Shown in pieces: positions 1-11,524 of a stretch of DNA of 64,000 bases. The stretch lies in the NCBI GenBank assembly GCA_024663395.1, contig JANFAH010000013.1:1302001-1366000 (forward strand), read 5' to 3'. The notes below the pieces were generated by a model. It was not told the DNA's origin, did not search any database, and was given only the letters and a program-made list of their open reading frames with translations. This DNA is from Pisolithus tinctorius. Taxonomy: Eukaryota; Basidiomycota; Agaricomycetes; Boletales; Pisolithaceae. Numbering within the stretch: the first letter of the stretch is position 1; each line of letters starts with the position of its first letter. A program made the translations under genes and the position numbers.

Positions 1-1132
1 ATCATGTCACTGCCTTTATAGGGTGCAGCAATTTCAAACTTCAAGAACTGATGAGCGGCTGGGAAGTGAGCCACTTGTCAAAAGCGCACTGGAAATAAAC
101 AACTTACTGGTGTTAGTTGTGCCACTGCTCTATCCAAAGCAGTGCGAAGCCCAGCATCATTACACAGTGTGATGCTTGCTGTTCCTTGCCATATACAATG
201 AATCAACTTGAGAAGGGAATCAACCTGAGTTGAGCTAAGCCCAGCTTCCATGGTGACAGTAGCAAAAATGTAATCACCCTCCAAAGCAAAAGGGCACCAG
301 GGCTCACAGTCCAGGGCCATGTATTTGAGGTTTTGCTGGCCAAACTCTTCAGCAGATTGGAAAAGTGTTGGGCGCTTGCTATGGGGATGAAATTCAGTCT
401 TGAATTCAGGACGATGGTCATTTTGGACATCCAGCACAGTGGAGTTGACTGAGTGACCCACCACTTGGGCTGCAATCGACACATCAGAGTTGAGATTCAT
501 CATGCACAACAGGAGATTAGTTGAATTCCAGTTAAAGAGACAAATGTTCTGAACTTACCTGAGTCCAGTGTATTCCTACCATGAGGACTCACCATACCCA
601 TCAACACGTCATCTTCATTGAGAGAAAAACCAGTTGGTGATCCTGTGCTGCAACATGTAAGCATCGAGAGCGACACCAGAGTGGTCTACATACCAGGAAT
701 TGATTGTGAAGGGCCTGCTGACAGCTGCCTGAGTGGCGCTGGTATTACAGCCGCTGCAGAGCCCAAAGACCCAGTGATGCCAGGGTGCACTAACGACAAG
801 GACATAGCTGCAATTGCTTCCTTAGCAATTTCGGCTAGTAAACCACCATTGTAAATTAATGGACAGATGAGAGGGGGGAAAGATATTGACTTACTTCAAT
901 GGACATCTCATATGTATGCCTTGTTGTGTTTGTCTCATTCTTTGCAGTTCACATGCTCCTTCACACAACTGGTCTCATGCTTTTTGATCCCTTGTGGTAG
1001 ATAGAGATTCCTGCAGTGCTTGCAAGGTTGCTTAGTGGATGACTCTTTTGACCGCTGGTAGTTCGATGTGGGGGCATGGTGGATGGAGGGCAATGGGCAA
1101 AAGTGATTTGGGTCAGACCTGAAACAACCCAT
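1..1132 (-). pseudogene. Plavaka-type transposase, N-terminal part (runs off left edge)
   Basis: The reverse strand from 1132 begins with a C2H2-like finger near 940-1060 (C-x2-C then H-x4-C, residues CKHCRNLYLPQGIKKHETSC), as at the N-terminus of Plavaka transposases. Further down, 78-509 carries the next conserved block, with EPWCPFALEGDY and QVDSLLKLI followed by RTALDRAVAQLTP, which in this family precedes the main transposase core. A splice donor GTAAGT follows near 890. Three TGA codons lie in the first exon at places where an Arg CGA is likely. The rest of the protein would lie beyond base 1. Family assignment is from motif order and is fairly secure; exon edges are not. Because of the stops it is called a pseudogene. 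Confidence 0.7.
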
Positions 1133-1457
1133 AATAATAATATGTAATATGTAATTGATGAGTTAGATCAGAAAATCAATAATCGTCACATCACATGCAC
1201 TTGCAATGATTCATTGGGCTTAAGGTGCACATCCAAATACCGATGGAGTATTGTTATGGCATTGATATGATAAGACAAGATAAGATATCATTACATTGCT
1301 ATTGTTATGCCATTGAACCAGGCATCTCAATCACATGACAAGCCACTGGGATTGTCATGGCACTTTACTTTTTTGTGACATGCTGGGGATTTCCCACCCA
1401 CTCTGTTATGTCCTGGGGATAGACACTGATGTATCTTTGTGTTACTTGTACCACTGG

Positions 1458-2420
1458 TCAGATGCTGTAACTCCCTCCTTCCTCTAGATTGTTTGAGCTT
1501 GTGCTAAGTTCCATTTCATCCCAAATGTGCAATATGGTGCCACCCTGGAGGATATTGCATGCAACACTTCTTTGCATGTCAGTGGGCTGCAGAAAGTTGT
1601 GAAGAGGGGTGGGAGTGGGGGTGCTGTGCACAGTGTCAGGACTACCAGAGTGCTTTGAGTCTGCTGCCACTGGTTGTGACTGCACCAAGAGGATGAGGTC
1701 AATATTTTCATCTAACACTGGCTGCATCCAAGTGACTCTGTGTCCACTAGGGCTAACACCTGTGGTCAATGCAAGGGGGTTGATATTTGCATGAGTGGCC
1801 CAAATTCAGTGACAGTTGGGAAAGAATTTCCACTGCTTTATAAGACTCTCTAAAAATTTGTATATATTCTTCTGTGAAGAAAAAAACAACAAATAATCAC
1901 TCACCAGGAACATTGCAGGCTAACTCTGGAGTATTCTCATCAGGGCCCTTGGCAGGAAGGTAAAAATACATGAAGATATTAGGGTTCTCCTCAGTGTCAG
2001 GATCTTCCCCATCTTTGACTTCACCACCAGTCTGCTTGAGCTTGGCAGCAAGCTTGACATAGCAGTCCTTCAACCTAGTGAAAATAAAGTCAGGAAGACA
2101 CAGCCATTTGTGAAAATACAAATACTCACCACTCAATCTTCTTGATATGATCACCAGCAGTATGCCAGAAGACATTGGCAACCTCTGGTATAAGAGCCTG
2201 TGCAATGGCCTGATAGACAGCAACCTTGTAGTCCCCAGTTTTTCTCTGCAGGTCAAGTTAGCTGGCCTCCCTCATATGAAAGATGCAATTACATCATTGG
2301 AATTCCTTGATATGAAAGAGGACCCTTAGATTGGCTGGCTTCTCAATTTCAGAAACAAGTTGCTGAATTGTCTCTGTACTCCAAGATACAGTTGGAATTT
2401 GAGGGCCATCAGCTGTCTTT
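1458..2420 (-). pseudogene. Myb/SANT-like DNA-binding protein remnant
   Basis: Read on the reverse strand, 2340-2400 gives VSWSTETIQQLVSEIEKP, the tryptophan-led first helix typical of the Myb/SANT-like domain of basidiomycete transposon-associated proteins. It continues with a segment reading FWHTAGDHIKKIEW, an intron at about 2075-2129 (GTGAGT...CTAG), then LKDCYVKLAAKLKQTGGEV and a proline-rich block at 1905-2070, with another GTGAGT donor at 1904. The last part, 1458-1769, is poorly conserved. At least two in-frame TGA codons occur between the first and second blocks. The spliced reading is my inference; family membership is moderate and the gene is probably dead. Confidence 0.5.
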
Positions 2421-2791
2421 TGTCAAGGCATTTATAAAGAAGAACCAGCAAGGAGTGACTAGATGAGATATGTGGAATTAAATGAGTGGTTTTCATGCTC
2501 TATAATAGTAGTACTATTGCTCTCTAACATAGAAAAAAAGATTTCACAGCATGACTTCCTAATTAGGGTGATGGGTGAAGTGGCCATTGATTTCTCCTAG
2601 CATAGTGCTGATGACAAGTGTTTTGTATTTTTCTCACACAATTTTCCACTTTCCAATAAGGTTGGCATACTGCCATGATTGCACAATCAGGGGCTACAAC
2701 TTTCATTATGATGACATCACTCCATTATCACTCCCTGTAGTAGCAACACATACTAGTACTAGTTGTAGTAGTTTGTAGTTCTGCATAGTGT
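2421..2791. other. No gene recognised
   Basis: AT-rich, CpG-poor sequence between the SANT-like remnant and an LTR. I see no supported coding region, RNA gene or repeat end. Confidence 0.6.
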
Positions 2792-3244
2792 TGTCACGAC
2801 CATGCATTTATCCTAAGACCTCACTCACTCCACACCCTTCTCCACCAGTCATTCACTCACTCTGAACTAACTCTGCCTGTCCTCAGTCATTTATGAACCT
2901 TCTCTGCTCTGACTGCTGTCAGACTTGCCCTGGTCTACCATTGGACTGTGCAGACTGTTCTCTGAGGAGTCATGTGACCTCCCTTTGGACTTCTCCTTGA
3001 CAGTGTGCACAACACATGGTCCAGCACCTGGACCATTTCCTTTTTGGTTTATTCTATGTTACCTGCTGTATGTTTTCCATCTTCCCTTCATTCACCTTCA
3101 TTCATTGTCTAGGAAGTTTTTACTTGGAAATTTCCAAGTCTCCATATGTCAGTTCCAATTCCAATTACTGTACCTCCATAGTAGTATAAAAGCATGTACC
3201 ATACTCTGCTGTTCCTCAGTACAAATATCAACTTAGTTCCTTCT

Positions 3245-3291
<47 letters not shown>

Positions 3292-3337
3292 CTACCTCTG
3301 AAATACAAGGGCTGAGATTGTGCAAGGGGGTAGCACA
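2792..3337 (+). mobile_element. LTR (gypsy type) with CT microsatellite
   Basis: Starts TGTCACGACCATGC, the same start as the G1 5' LTR at 9413, and has a TATA box (GTATAAAAG) near 3184 followed by a likely transcription start and a perfect CT run at 3249-3286. The end is placed at TAGCACA (3337), followed by CAAGCTAAACC. The 150 bases after the end resemble the sequence after the LTR ending at 49450, so the two LTR families share a downstream segment. No partner LTR was found, so it is a solo or truncated LTR. The right end is uncertain by tens of bases. Confidence 0.5.
3249..3286. repeat. (CT)n microsatellite
   Basis: Uninterrupted CT dinucleotide run inside the LTR, directly downstream of its presumed transcription start. 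Confidence 0.95.
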
Positions 3338-3564
3338 CAAGCTAAACCTGATGCCCTCCTTCTACTCTGCCTCTGTCTCAGCACATTTCATTCCTGCCAA
3401 CACTCTGCTAGTCAGAGTTCCCTCCCTCTGTGGCAGACTTGCTTCTGTACCTTTCCCCAGACCTTGTCAACTGGCATTGGCCTTGTGGAGTTTGAAAAGT
3501 TATGTCTCCTCTATGACCATGCATTCAGCTCTCTGCTCACCTGCAAGCAATCTCAGGTCAGCCC

Positions 3565-4256
3565 ATGGCATCTTCAAGTGAACAAGCCCATCAAGGAGGA
3601 TCTGACAGACCCACCAGGAATGCAGGCTCTGGTCATGGATCAAGTGGTAGATCTACTTGTGGTGGAACCAAGGGCAAGAACCCAGCTTCATCCAGCCAGT
3701 GGGCTGTCACTGCTACTGGTGACACATCTACTACAGAAGGTCTTCAGCCAAATAACATCAACTGGGACATTCCTTGTACTGATATACTCATCAACTGGTT
3801 TCTCACCCATCCTGCAAACCAAAGAATCTTTTTTAGTGATAAGATCACAACCATCTCACCACCTTCACCTGACAAGGGGCCAGTGGGCCATAACAAGAAA
3901 GAAGTTCAAGCAATTATCACCAAAATTGTATTCAAGAATGATCCATACTACTAGGACATGTACATGGTGGGCCCTGCAAAGTTCCAAGTTAGCATAGGCA
4001 ACTGCATCACTATGTCAGTCTCCTCTTCATATTCTTCTAGGACACTAATTGATCCCATAGCTGTGTCAGCTGACCCCACTTCCAGGTCACTAATTCATCC
4101 CATAGCTGCATCAGCCAACCCCACTTCCAGGTCACTAATTCATCCCATAGCTGTGTCAGCTGACCCCACTTCCAGGGCAGTTGATCCATCATCCTGTGAC
4201 ATAGGCCAACCCCACCTTCACAGTTTGGCCTACCCACCCCTAGGGACTGCTGGCTG
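3565..4256 (+). pseudogene. SANT-like protein fragment with 15-residue tandem repeats
   Basis: An open frame at 3565-3954 encodes a Ser/Gly-rich leader, then INWDIPCTDILINWFLTHPA and HNKKEVQAIITKIVF, a pattern of Trp-spaced helices like the DNA-binding Myb/SANT proteins of basidiomycete mobile elements. A stop (TAG) follows, after which the same frame continues as DMYMVGPAKFQVSIGNC and runs into three 45-bp tandem repeats (4041-4175), each coding 15 residues of the form S-R-x-L-I-x-P-I-A-x-S-A-x-P-T. The repeats look like a later expansion. Identity is tentative; it could also be the first ORF of the LTR element to its left. Confidence 0.4.
4041..4175 (+). repeat. 45-bp tandem repeat, three copies
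   Basis: Units at 4041-4085, 4086-4130 and 4131-4175, with few mismatches between them. The unit length is a multiple of three, so the frame is kept. Confidence 0.95.
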
Positions 4257-4700
4257 ATGTCAGTTAGTCCCAGTTTCAGGACAAAATGTACATGTTGGAT
4301 GACCCACTTTTAGGACTACAAGTGACTGAATCATGTGATAGTGAAGGGTTGGATTAGTTGAACTAGTCAAGATAGTCAACTATGAAGAAGTCACAGGTTG
4401 CATACTACATAGTAGTCTGCTAGTTAACATATATGCTGTGTGTGTCAAATCTGTGGGAGTTCAAGCCAGGAAAGTGTGGGGGAGTATCTATAATTCTTAT
4501 GGATGGAGAAGAATGTGTTCTTGTGTGGAAGTTAGAAAGGAATGACTACCTCTGGTGAGTTGGCAACCAAGCTCAAGTGCTTTCTTGACTCCAGAACTCG
4601 CTCCACTGGGTGTTTGCATGCATCAAATCTGGCAGGATTGTTGCATTGGTGCCTGCTTTCAGCAGGACCCAAGGGTTAATGGGATGGACCTCTGGGGGGT
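4257..4700. other. No gene recognised
   Basis: Low-CpG sequence without a supported gene. A purine-rich tract (GTGTGGGGGAG, near 4473) could be an old polypurine tract, but no LTR start follows it. Confidence 0.5.
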
Positions 4701-5698
4701 GTCAAGTCCCAAGAAGGCCATGGGTGATGTGCAAAGCGAGGTGACATCTCCATCAGACTCAAGTGTGGTGACACCCTGGGGAGCAGGAGGCATAGTAAGG
4801 TTGCTGTGAAGGGCGACTCAAGTATTCAGAACATCTGCAGTGGTCACGATCTTCCCAGCCATTATGGTGCTCTGGGTGAGGGCTGTGGTGGTCCTAGGTC
4901 ATATCACAATCTGCTGCATGTAGCTTGCATGGCTACAAAGGTGGCATATACTGGGAAGCTGGAATACTTGGTTGAGCTGGCCTGATTGGCTGATGACTTG
5001 GAGGGGGGGTAGGCCAGGAAGGTGGTGACCAGAGAACATGGGAGAGTAGGATGAGGAGTAGGTGACATGGATCTCAAAGGGATGCATAGTGGTCAGTTGA
5101 AGTACTCTGAGTGCTGTGCCAGATCCTGGTTGGCAGAAGATTGCAGTTCTTCTGTGGGGAGCTGCTGTTGAGGGACAGGGTGGTGCAGCAAGAGACATGG
5201 GTAACTGGAGTGGCCATGACCAACACTATCCTGGGAAGGGCCAGAGAAGTCCCAGTGATGGGGGCAATTGACATCCATGGGGGCAAGTGGGGTATGAGAG
5301 GGAGGATGCCATGATTCATCGAGGGAAACAGGAGGGGGAGGACCCATAAATGGAGGAGAGGCATGGCTAACAGGCACAGGAGGTGGGGGCAAATGAAGGC
5401 TATCATTATTTCCTGGACCTCTAGACTTGGACCTAAGTAGGGGGTGGGTGGAAGTCAACTGAAGGAGGAGCAGAGGGCCACTCAGGCCTGGTGGAAGTGT
5501 AGACAGGTTAGCATAGGCATTTGGGTGAACATCCTGCAGGCTGGGGGCAGCAGGAAGCTGACCACCAGTTGCTTGGGCATTCTTTAGCAACTGCAGTCAC
5601 TGTGAGATAACAAGATTGCCTGGATCAAGCTTGGCAGCACAAGCAAATGCATTGATGGCATCAGAGATCTGCTTGTTGCAGCTCTTGTAGGGGATTCC
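4701..5698 (-). pseudogene. SSN6: Cyc8/Ssn6-type transcriptional corepressor fragment
   Basis: On the reverse strand from 5697 the sequence reads SCNKQISDAINAFACAAKLD and then LQLLKNAQATGGQLPAAP followed by QDVHPNAYA. This is the last TPR repeat and start of the proline-rich tail of the Cyc8/Ssn6 corepressor, which partners Tup1 in gene repression. A long Pro/Ser tail follows (PPGLSGP, SRGPGN, PPSHTPLAPMDV, LLLHHPVPQQQ) as in agaric Cyc8. A TGA sits between VISQ and LQLLK where Arg is expected, and the tail breaks into several frames below 5100. All upstream TPRs are missing: the copy starts exactly where the palindromic element begins. It is a decayed partial duplicate, not the working gene. 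Confidence 0.65.
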
Positions 5699-5700
5699 TA

Positions 5701-7273
5701 CAGTGAGGGACAAAAGCATTGCAATGTGTGTGAGGTGTGACTTGTTGCTGATGTAGCTTGGGCTATTCTGCACAGATAATGATGATATCTATACCATTGG
5801 AAAGGGGTGACTCTAAGCTTTCCAGAGCACTAGGGTTCAGTCCAAAAAAAGCAATACATGCCGAGATACACCATATTCTTTCCAAAAAGTGCATTGCAAC
5901 ACTTTTGTCCCTGACTGATGAAATAGTGAAAAGTGACCTTTTGATGGGATTGAGGGTATGAAGGATGGGAAGATATGATTACATAATAAACCACATGATC
6001 AACCAGATGATTTGTCAGCATGTAAACAATGACAAACATTGGACTTGTACCATTAACCCTCCCTCTTTTACCACAACTCATGAAATCATCTCTCTAGCTC
6101 ACATGGTCATTTTCTGAAGGAATTCTTATCAAATACTGGTGGCCACCACAGTTCCATCAGTATAAAATGCTCTCAGAACCATCAGTCCCTTAAAAAACCA
6201 GCTGTCAGTCATTTCCTGGACTGTTTCCCTCCCCATGCCTGATGTGTTCTGGGACTAATCAGTACTTGGAAGGCTGAAAATGTTATGGAGGTCAATCTGG
6301 CACTTCAGAACATGATGTACAAGCCAGTCCCCTCTCAACCAATGCATTTCTGGCACAGGAACACTGATAGGGAAGTTGGGGTGAGACAAAACCTCCTTGT
6401 GCTCTGAGCACCATAAGAGGGTTCACTAGATCTTGCTCAGATCTGAACTGTAGATGACTGGGGATGGATTATTTGGTCATATGTGACCAAATGAAATATT
6501 CAGGGCCAGATGGAAACACAGGATTCTGCTCCATGGCAGTTCAGTAGCATATCCTTCTGATGACACCCAGGGGTAAAGAGGATTTTGTCTTGCTCTAACT
6601 TCCATACCACTGTGCCTGTGCCAGAAATGCATTGGTTGAGAGGGGACTGGCTTGTACATCATGTTCTGAAGTGCCAGATTGACCTCCATAACATTTTCAG
6701 CCTTCCAAGTACTGATTAGTCCCAGAACACATCAGGCATGGGGAGGGAAACAGTCCAGGAAATGACTGACAGCTGGTTTTTTAAGGGACTGATGGTTCTG
6801 AGAGCATTTTATACTGATGGAACTGTGGTGGCCACCAGTATTTGATAAGAATTCCTTCAGAAAATGACCATGTGAGCTAGAGAGATGATTTCATGAGTTG
6901 TGGTAAAAGAGGGAGGGTTAATGGTACAAGTCCAATGTTTGTCATTGTTTACATGCTGACAAATCATCTGGTTGATCATGTGGTTTATTATGTAATCATA
7001 TCTTCCCATCCTTCATACCCTCAATCCCATCAAAAGGTCACTTTTCACTATTTCATCAGTCAGGGACAAAAGTGTTGCAATGCACTTTTTGGAAAGAATA
7101 TGGTGTATCTCGGCATGTATTGCTTTTTTTGGACTGAACCCTAGTGCTCTGGAAAGCTTAGAGTCACCCCTTTCCAATGGTATAGATATCATCATTATCT
7201 GTGCAGAATAGCCCAAGCTACATCAGCAACAAGTCACACCTCACACACATTGCAATGCTTTTGTCCCTCACTG
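5701..7273. mobile_element. Palindromic element, 659-bp arms, TA target duplication
   Basis: Bases 5701-6359 are the reverse complement of 6615-7273 with no indel and no mismatch that I could find. The outer ends read CAGTGAGGGACAAAAG and are flanked by TA on both sides (5699-5700 and 7274-7275), as for Tc1/mariner-type elements. A second inverted version of the end (CAGTCAGGGACAAAAG) lies about 190 bp inside each arm, so each arm carries a small MITE-like unit. The 255-bp centre (6360-6614) is only weakly self-complementary. No transposase is encoded; matching peptides on the two strands are a by-product of the palindrome. Class (Tc1/mariner-derived foldback) is inferred from the ends. Confidence 0.8.
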
Positions 7274-7289
7274 TACACACCACAGCAGG

Positions 7290-9412
7290 CTAGAATGCAA
7301 TTTTGAATGCATGATGGTTGGTGAACTTGTTCACATAGAAGAAATTGAATGTATCATAGGAATCATGAGGTTTGATGTCTTTAGTATTAACATTGTGAGT
7401 GGCATAAATGGGGATGAGATGGGCCACATGATATATCATGTCAATGTGAATGATGCTGATGTGTGGGAGGTTGCAGGTGAGGTAACTTGGGTGGATGATC
7501 CACATACCTGTAGCTGTGTCTGGGCCATCCCCTGTGAAGTCAAACCAATGTACAACAGCACATGGGTACAGAGTGCCTTGGTACCTGAATGAAAAAAGGC
7601 ACAAAACATGGGCAACATCCAGGCCACACATACCCTGCACCTCCAGATTGGTTACAACAAAGACACAGTCAAAACAGGGTCCTTCATTCCTCCACATAGG
7701 GTAGGAGTGAATGTACTCATGACACATGCCATAGAGGCCACACAGATTGCTTGGTGCAAAAAAAGTGGAGGATGCAGAGTTGTAGATGTGCACACTACCA
7801 TCATAGAATGGGCACTAGTTGAGGGGGATGTCTTCTGGATCACTAGTAGGAAAGAGTTGCGAGTGAAGGAAGCAGTGTAGAATATTGGGAAGCTGGGGCA
7901 GGCAGAGCTCAGCTGCTAGGGCCCTTATGGTCCTTGCATGCTTGCATTCTAAGATATTTGAACTAGTTAGCATCTATGAGTATGTACAGACAGAAAATTG
8001 AGACATACAATAGGTGCAAGCCAACAATACATGGGCCTTGACTGACCTGGGGGCATCAACAGTATCACCTGGCTCCTCCTCATAACTCCCCATTTGTTCT
8101 TCAATCTTGTTGGGCATGTCACAGCTTTCTTCAACTTGGCTATATGGATTGTCAGCCTCAGCTGAATGTTGACCTGAATGCCCATCAAAAAGGGGCAACT
8201 CATAGGATTAATACTCATACCTAGAGCCCCAAGCACAAGTGATAGTAATGGTTCATTCAATATACCATGCTCTTTAAGGTCAGTGCACACTGCAATCAGC
8301 TTGTTGAGCCTCTGGTTGATCAAAAGCATCTGTCCAAGGGCCTGAAAGTGGTTAGTATGCCAATAAGGCTGTTTAACAGCCTTAATATGCTTAGACTCTG
8401 TGATTGAAGAACAAAGGCTGTTTGGTGTGCTGAACTTGCAGATAAGGTAGTAATAATGATTCATAGCATGTTGTCAGGGCAGTGAGAAGGTATCAACCAC
8501 CCCAGCATTCTGGAAGACTTCATGATAGTGGTGGAAGTGTCTGAGCACATTGTCAATTTCAACAAGTGTCTGTTCAGTAATAATGTTCTGATGAACAAGG
8601 TAGCAAAATTTGAGAAATGCTTGAAATGTGCAGATGACATCTTTTGGAACACAGCCTTCATTCACTGCAATGTAAACCTGGGAAGGACTGGTCAATAATC
8701 ACATGAATGAAATGTGGATGAGCATACCTTCATAAGGCCCTTGGAATTGTCACTGGTCCACTGTTTGAAGTGTCACCCTTGAGGGAAACAACACAGCCCA
8801 GCAAATGGGGCAATGGCCATGATCCTGGACACCATGAAGTAGATGTAAACAGTTATTGAAATCACATACTGCCAGTCAACCTTGTCCAGGACCTTTTCTG
8901 CCTCTGTCTTTCCATGAGTATGAATGAGGTAGCACTTGACCCAATCCACCAGGTGGTCCTTGAACCCACCTTTGATAAGCTGGTGGGGGATATCTGGTGA
9001 GAGAATGCAGTAGATGTCTGCACACAGAAAATCATTTGTAAATGGCTGTCTTCGATTAGTAACTGAAAGAAGACACAGGCTTACACTTACCACTGTCACC
9101 AACAATCCCATACTTGTCCCATAGTTTATGAAGGTCAAATTCTTCAATGGCAGCATCAGCATGCTTGTGGCAATGGCAGAGCACATCATCATCCAGACTC
9201 TCTTGGCATGCGAGGCACTTTGGGCACCAATTATGCACAATACACAATAGTAGAACTTGTTCTTCATAGTCAGCTATATAAGCCACCAGTGCATATATGA
9301 TGTGCTGGTAGTACCTGTCACCACATAATACCATTTCTGGGACAATCATGGCAGGTCAAAGTGACAAAAGGATGCATGTCAATGATGAATGGAAAAGCTG
9401 CCTCTTGAAGTT
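7290..9412 (-). pseudogene. Plavaka-type transposase, central and C-terminal parts
   Basis: Blocks in Plavaka order on the reverse strand: YALVAYIADYEEQ and CIVHNWCPKCLACQESLDDD (9060-9349), ADIYCILSPDIPHQLIKGGF and KDHLVDWVKCYL (8870-9040), IMAIAPFAG then AVNEGCVPKDVICTFQAFLKF (8640-8830), NIITEQTLVEIDNVLRHFHH (8480-8620), SLCSSITESKHIKAVKQP and ALGQMLLINQRL (8280-8420), then the C-terminal domain at 7290-7793 with FFAPSNLCGLYGM and DMIYHVAHLIPIY. Frame changes between blocks partly fit introns. The N-terminal third is missing because the G1 LTR starts at 9413 inside the gene. The family cuts and pastes DNA; this copy is dead. Confidence 0.8.
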
Positions 9413-10013
9413 TGTCACGACCATGCCCAGACCACCCCAGACCAGCTCTACCCTGGTCTTGACCAGTCTCATCCAACCCTTGCCCTGGTCCTGGCCCTAA
9501 CCCTTTGACCCAGAAACATGTTAGTTCATGAGGCACTGCTAGGCAGCACCCAGTCAAGTTGTCCCCTCAGTTAGTACCAGGCCAGTGTAACACCTGGCCC
9601 AGCCACAAGTCCTGCCCCAGTTCCTGGTAATTCCTTTGTTCATACTTTTGCTTGATAATACTCTTTGTAACATTACTTACCAATCCATTTACCAATCATT
9701 GATGTACCAGTGCAGACTGGTTCCCAGTGCTATGTTACACTTAGGTTACTTCTAGTATTTAAGCCATAGGATAATCTATTTTAGCCTCAGTCTGAAATCA
9801 ACTTAGTCACATCCTAACCTGGTCCCCCTGATCCCTGTCTTCTGTCTCTTGACTGGACTATGGCCCACACAAGGGAATAGTGCTGCATCCTCAGTTGCTA
9901 AGTCCAATAGTCCAAATCCCTTAGTACCTTGTATTACCCTCTGACCCCTGACTGGACTCTGGACTGGCCTTGGACTGGTAAAGACCTGGACTTAACAGTA
10001 TTTCAGACTCACA
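9413..10013 (+). mobile_element. G1 5' LTR
   Basis: Begins TGTCACGACC and ends ACTCACA, giving TG...CA ends. Rich in repeated CCTGG/CTGGAC motifs, which look like CpG-decayed versions of the CCGG repeats of the solo LTR at 17425. A segment CCTCAGTCTGAAATCAACTTAG (near 9785) matches the solo LTR at about 17920. The right end is inferred from the LTR pattern. Confidence 0.6.
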
Positions 10014-10064
10014 CTTGTGTGGGTCATCACCCTTCTGCTCTAACCTCAGCATCACACCCTTGGC

Positions 10065-11447
10065 ATGCCTACCCAAACCAGAACTCAAGCAGCACAGGCA
10101 TGTGCTACCACCAACCCAGATTCCACTTCAGCAGTCAACTTGCACCATGCCACTGCCCTGGTGTCCTTAGGAACAGCCAGAAGGTCACCCAGTGAAGTCA
10201 ACAACTTCAGGGGCTTCTCAGCCTGTAAATCCACTACCCCCATTCCTAATCGACCTCTTGCACCCACTAATGATCCAGATGATGAACCAGACCCAGATGA
10301 ACCAGATGTCTTCAATCCTGGTGGTAATGACCCCAGTGATGATGGTCCTGGCAATGACAGGCCAGGAGATGACCCAGACAATGATGATGAAGAACCCCTC
10401 CCAGAGGATGATGTCAAACCTGGTGTAACCATGCTTGATAATCTTGCCAAAGCCATTGAGCTCCTCACATGAAATGCTTGCACTGGCTCTGAGTCATTCT
10501 CCAGAACCAAGTTGTGTGACCTGGACACCTTCAATGGGACAGACCCAAAGAAGCTGCATGCATTTCTTATCCAGTGTGAACTTAACTTCTAGAACTGGCC
10601 CCAGGCCTTTTGAAGTGATCAAGCCAAGGTCACTTTTGTGCAGTCATTCCTGAAAGGGATGACTCTTGAGTGGTTTGAACTGGACTTACTTGGGACTGAG
10701 GACCTGGAGGACCGACTCTACTGGATGGACTCTTGGAAGGAGTTCATCATAGAACTTCAAACCACCTTCAGACCTCATGACCCATTGGCTGATGGTGAAA
10801 GCCAGCTAGACCACCTCCAGATGAAAGATAATCACTGGGTCAACAAGTACATGGTCAAATTCAACTGGCTTGCCTCACAAGTCCAGGGATATGGTGATGG
10901 TGCTCTGCGCCATTTCTTCTACACCAGTCTCCCCAACCATATCAAAGATGAGGTCTGCCAGGTTGGCAAGCCAAGAACCCTTCACAAGCTTTGCCACCTA
11001 GCTCAGGAGATTGACACACGTTACTGGGAGTGCAAAGAGGAGATTCAGCAGTCCAGTAAGCACCAGGGGTTGTCCTCTGGTAGCAAGTCAACTCCCAACC
11101 CTGGTCACAACAACCAGCCCAAGCCTGGTCAAGAAAAGTCCAAGACCAGCAATAATTCCAGAAATGGCAACTCTGGTAGCCAGCCCTTGTCCAAACCTGC
11201 CTCAACCAGTCAGACCAGCTCTAACACACCCAAGCCAGACTCAAACAAACTGGGCAAGGACAACAAGTTGACACTGGAGGAGTGCAAGCATCGTAGGGAC
11301 AATAACCTCTGTATGTTCTGTGGGGGAACCAGACATTTTGCAGATAAGTGTCCCAAGAAAGCTGGCAAAGCCAAAGCTCATGCTGTGGCCACCTCTGAGG
11401 CAGCACCAGCCTCAACCTTGGGCTCTGCCCCCAAGACAAAAAAATAG
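10065..11447 (+). pseudogene. G1 gag
   Basis: Capsid/nucleocapsid precursor of the retroelement. It opens with an acidic Pro/Asp-rich region (10200-10420), followed by the retrotransposon gag core (KKLHAFLIQCELNF; KGMTLEWFELDLLG; FKMKDNHW-type segment; 10520-11030), a Ser/Asn/Lys linker, and a zinc knuckle C-x2-C-x4-H-x4-C at about 11310-11355 (CMFCGGTRHFADKC). In-frame stops occur after AIELLT (TGA), NF (TAG) and QAF (TGA), each explained by a C to T change from Arg or Gln codons. Complete in outline but not translatable. Confidence 0.8.
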
Positions 11448-11524
11448 GTAGCAGCTCTCAGGACTCCACACAGACTGAGAGCTGTGTTGACTCTGGCTGT
11501 GCACCCACAGAGGCTCATCTTGAC

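Noticed and set aside
5758..7216. Identical 67- and 83-residue open frames on opposite strands
   Set aside because: They arise only because the two arms of the palindrome are reverse complements; no start context or family similarity.
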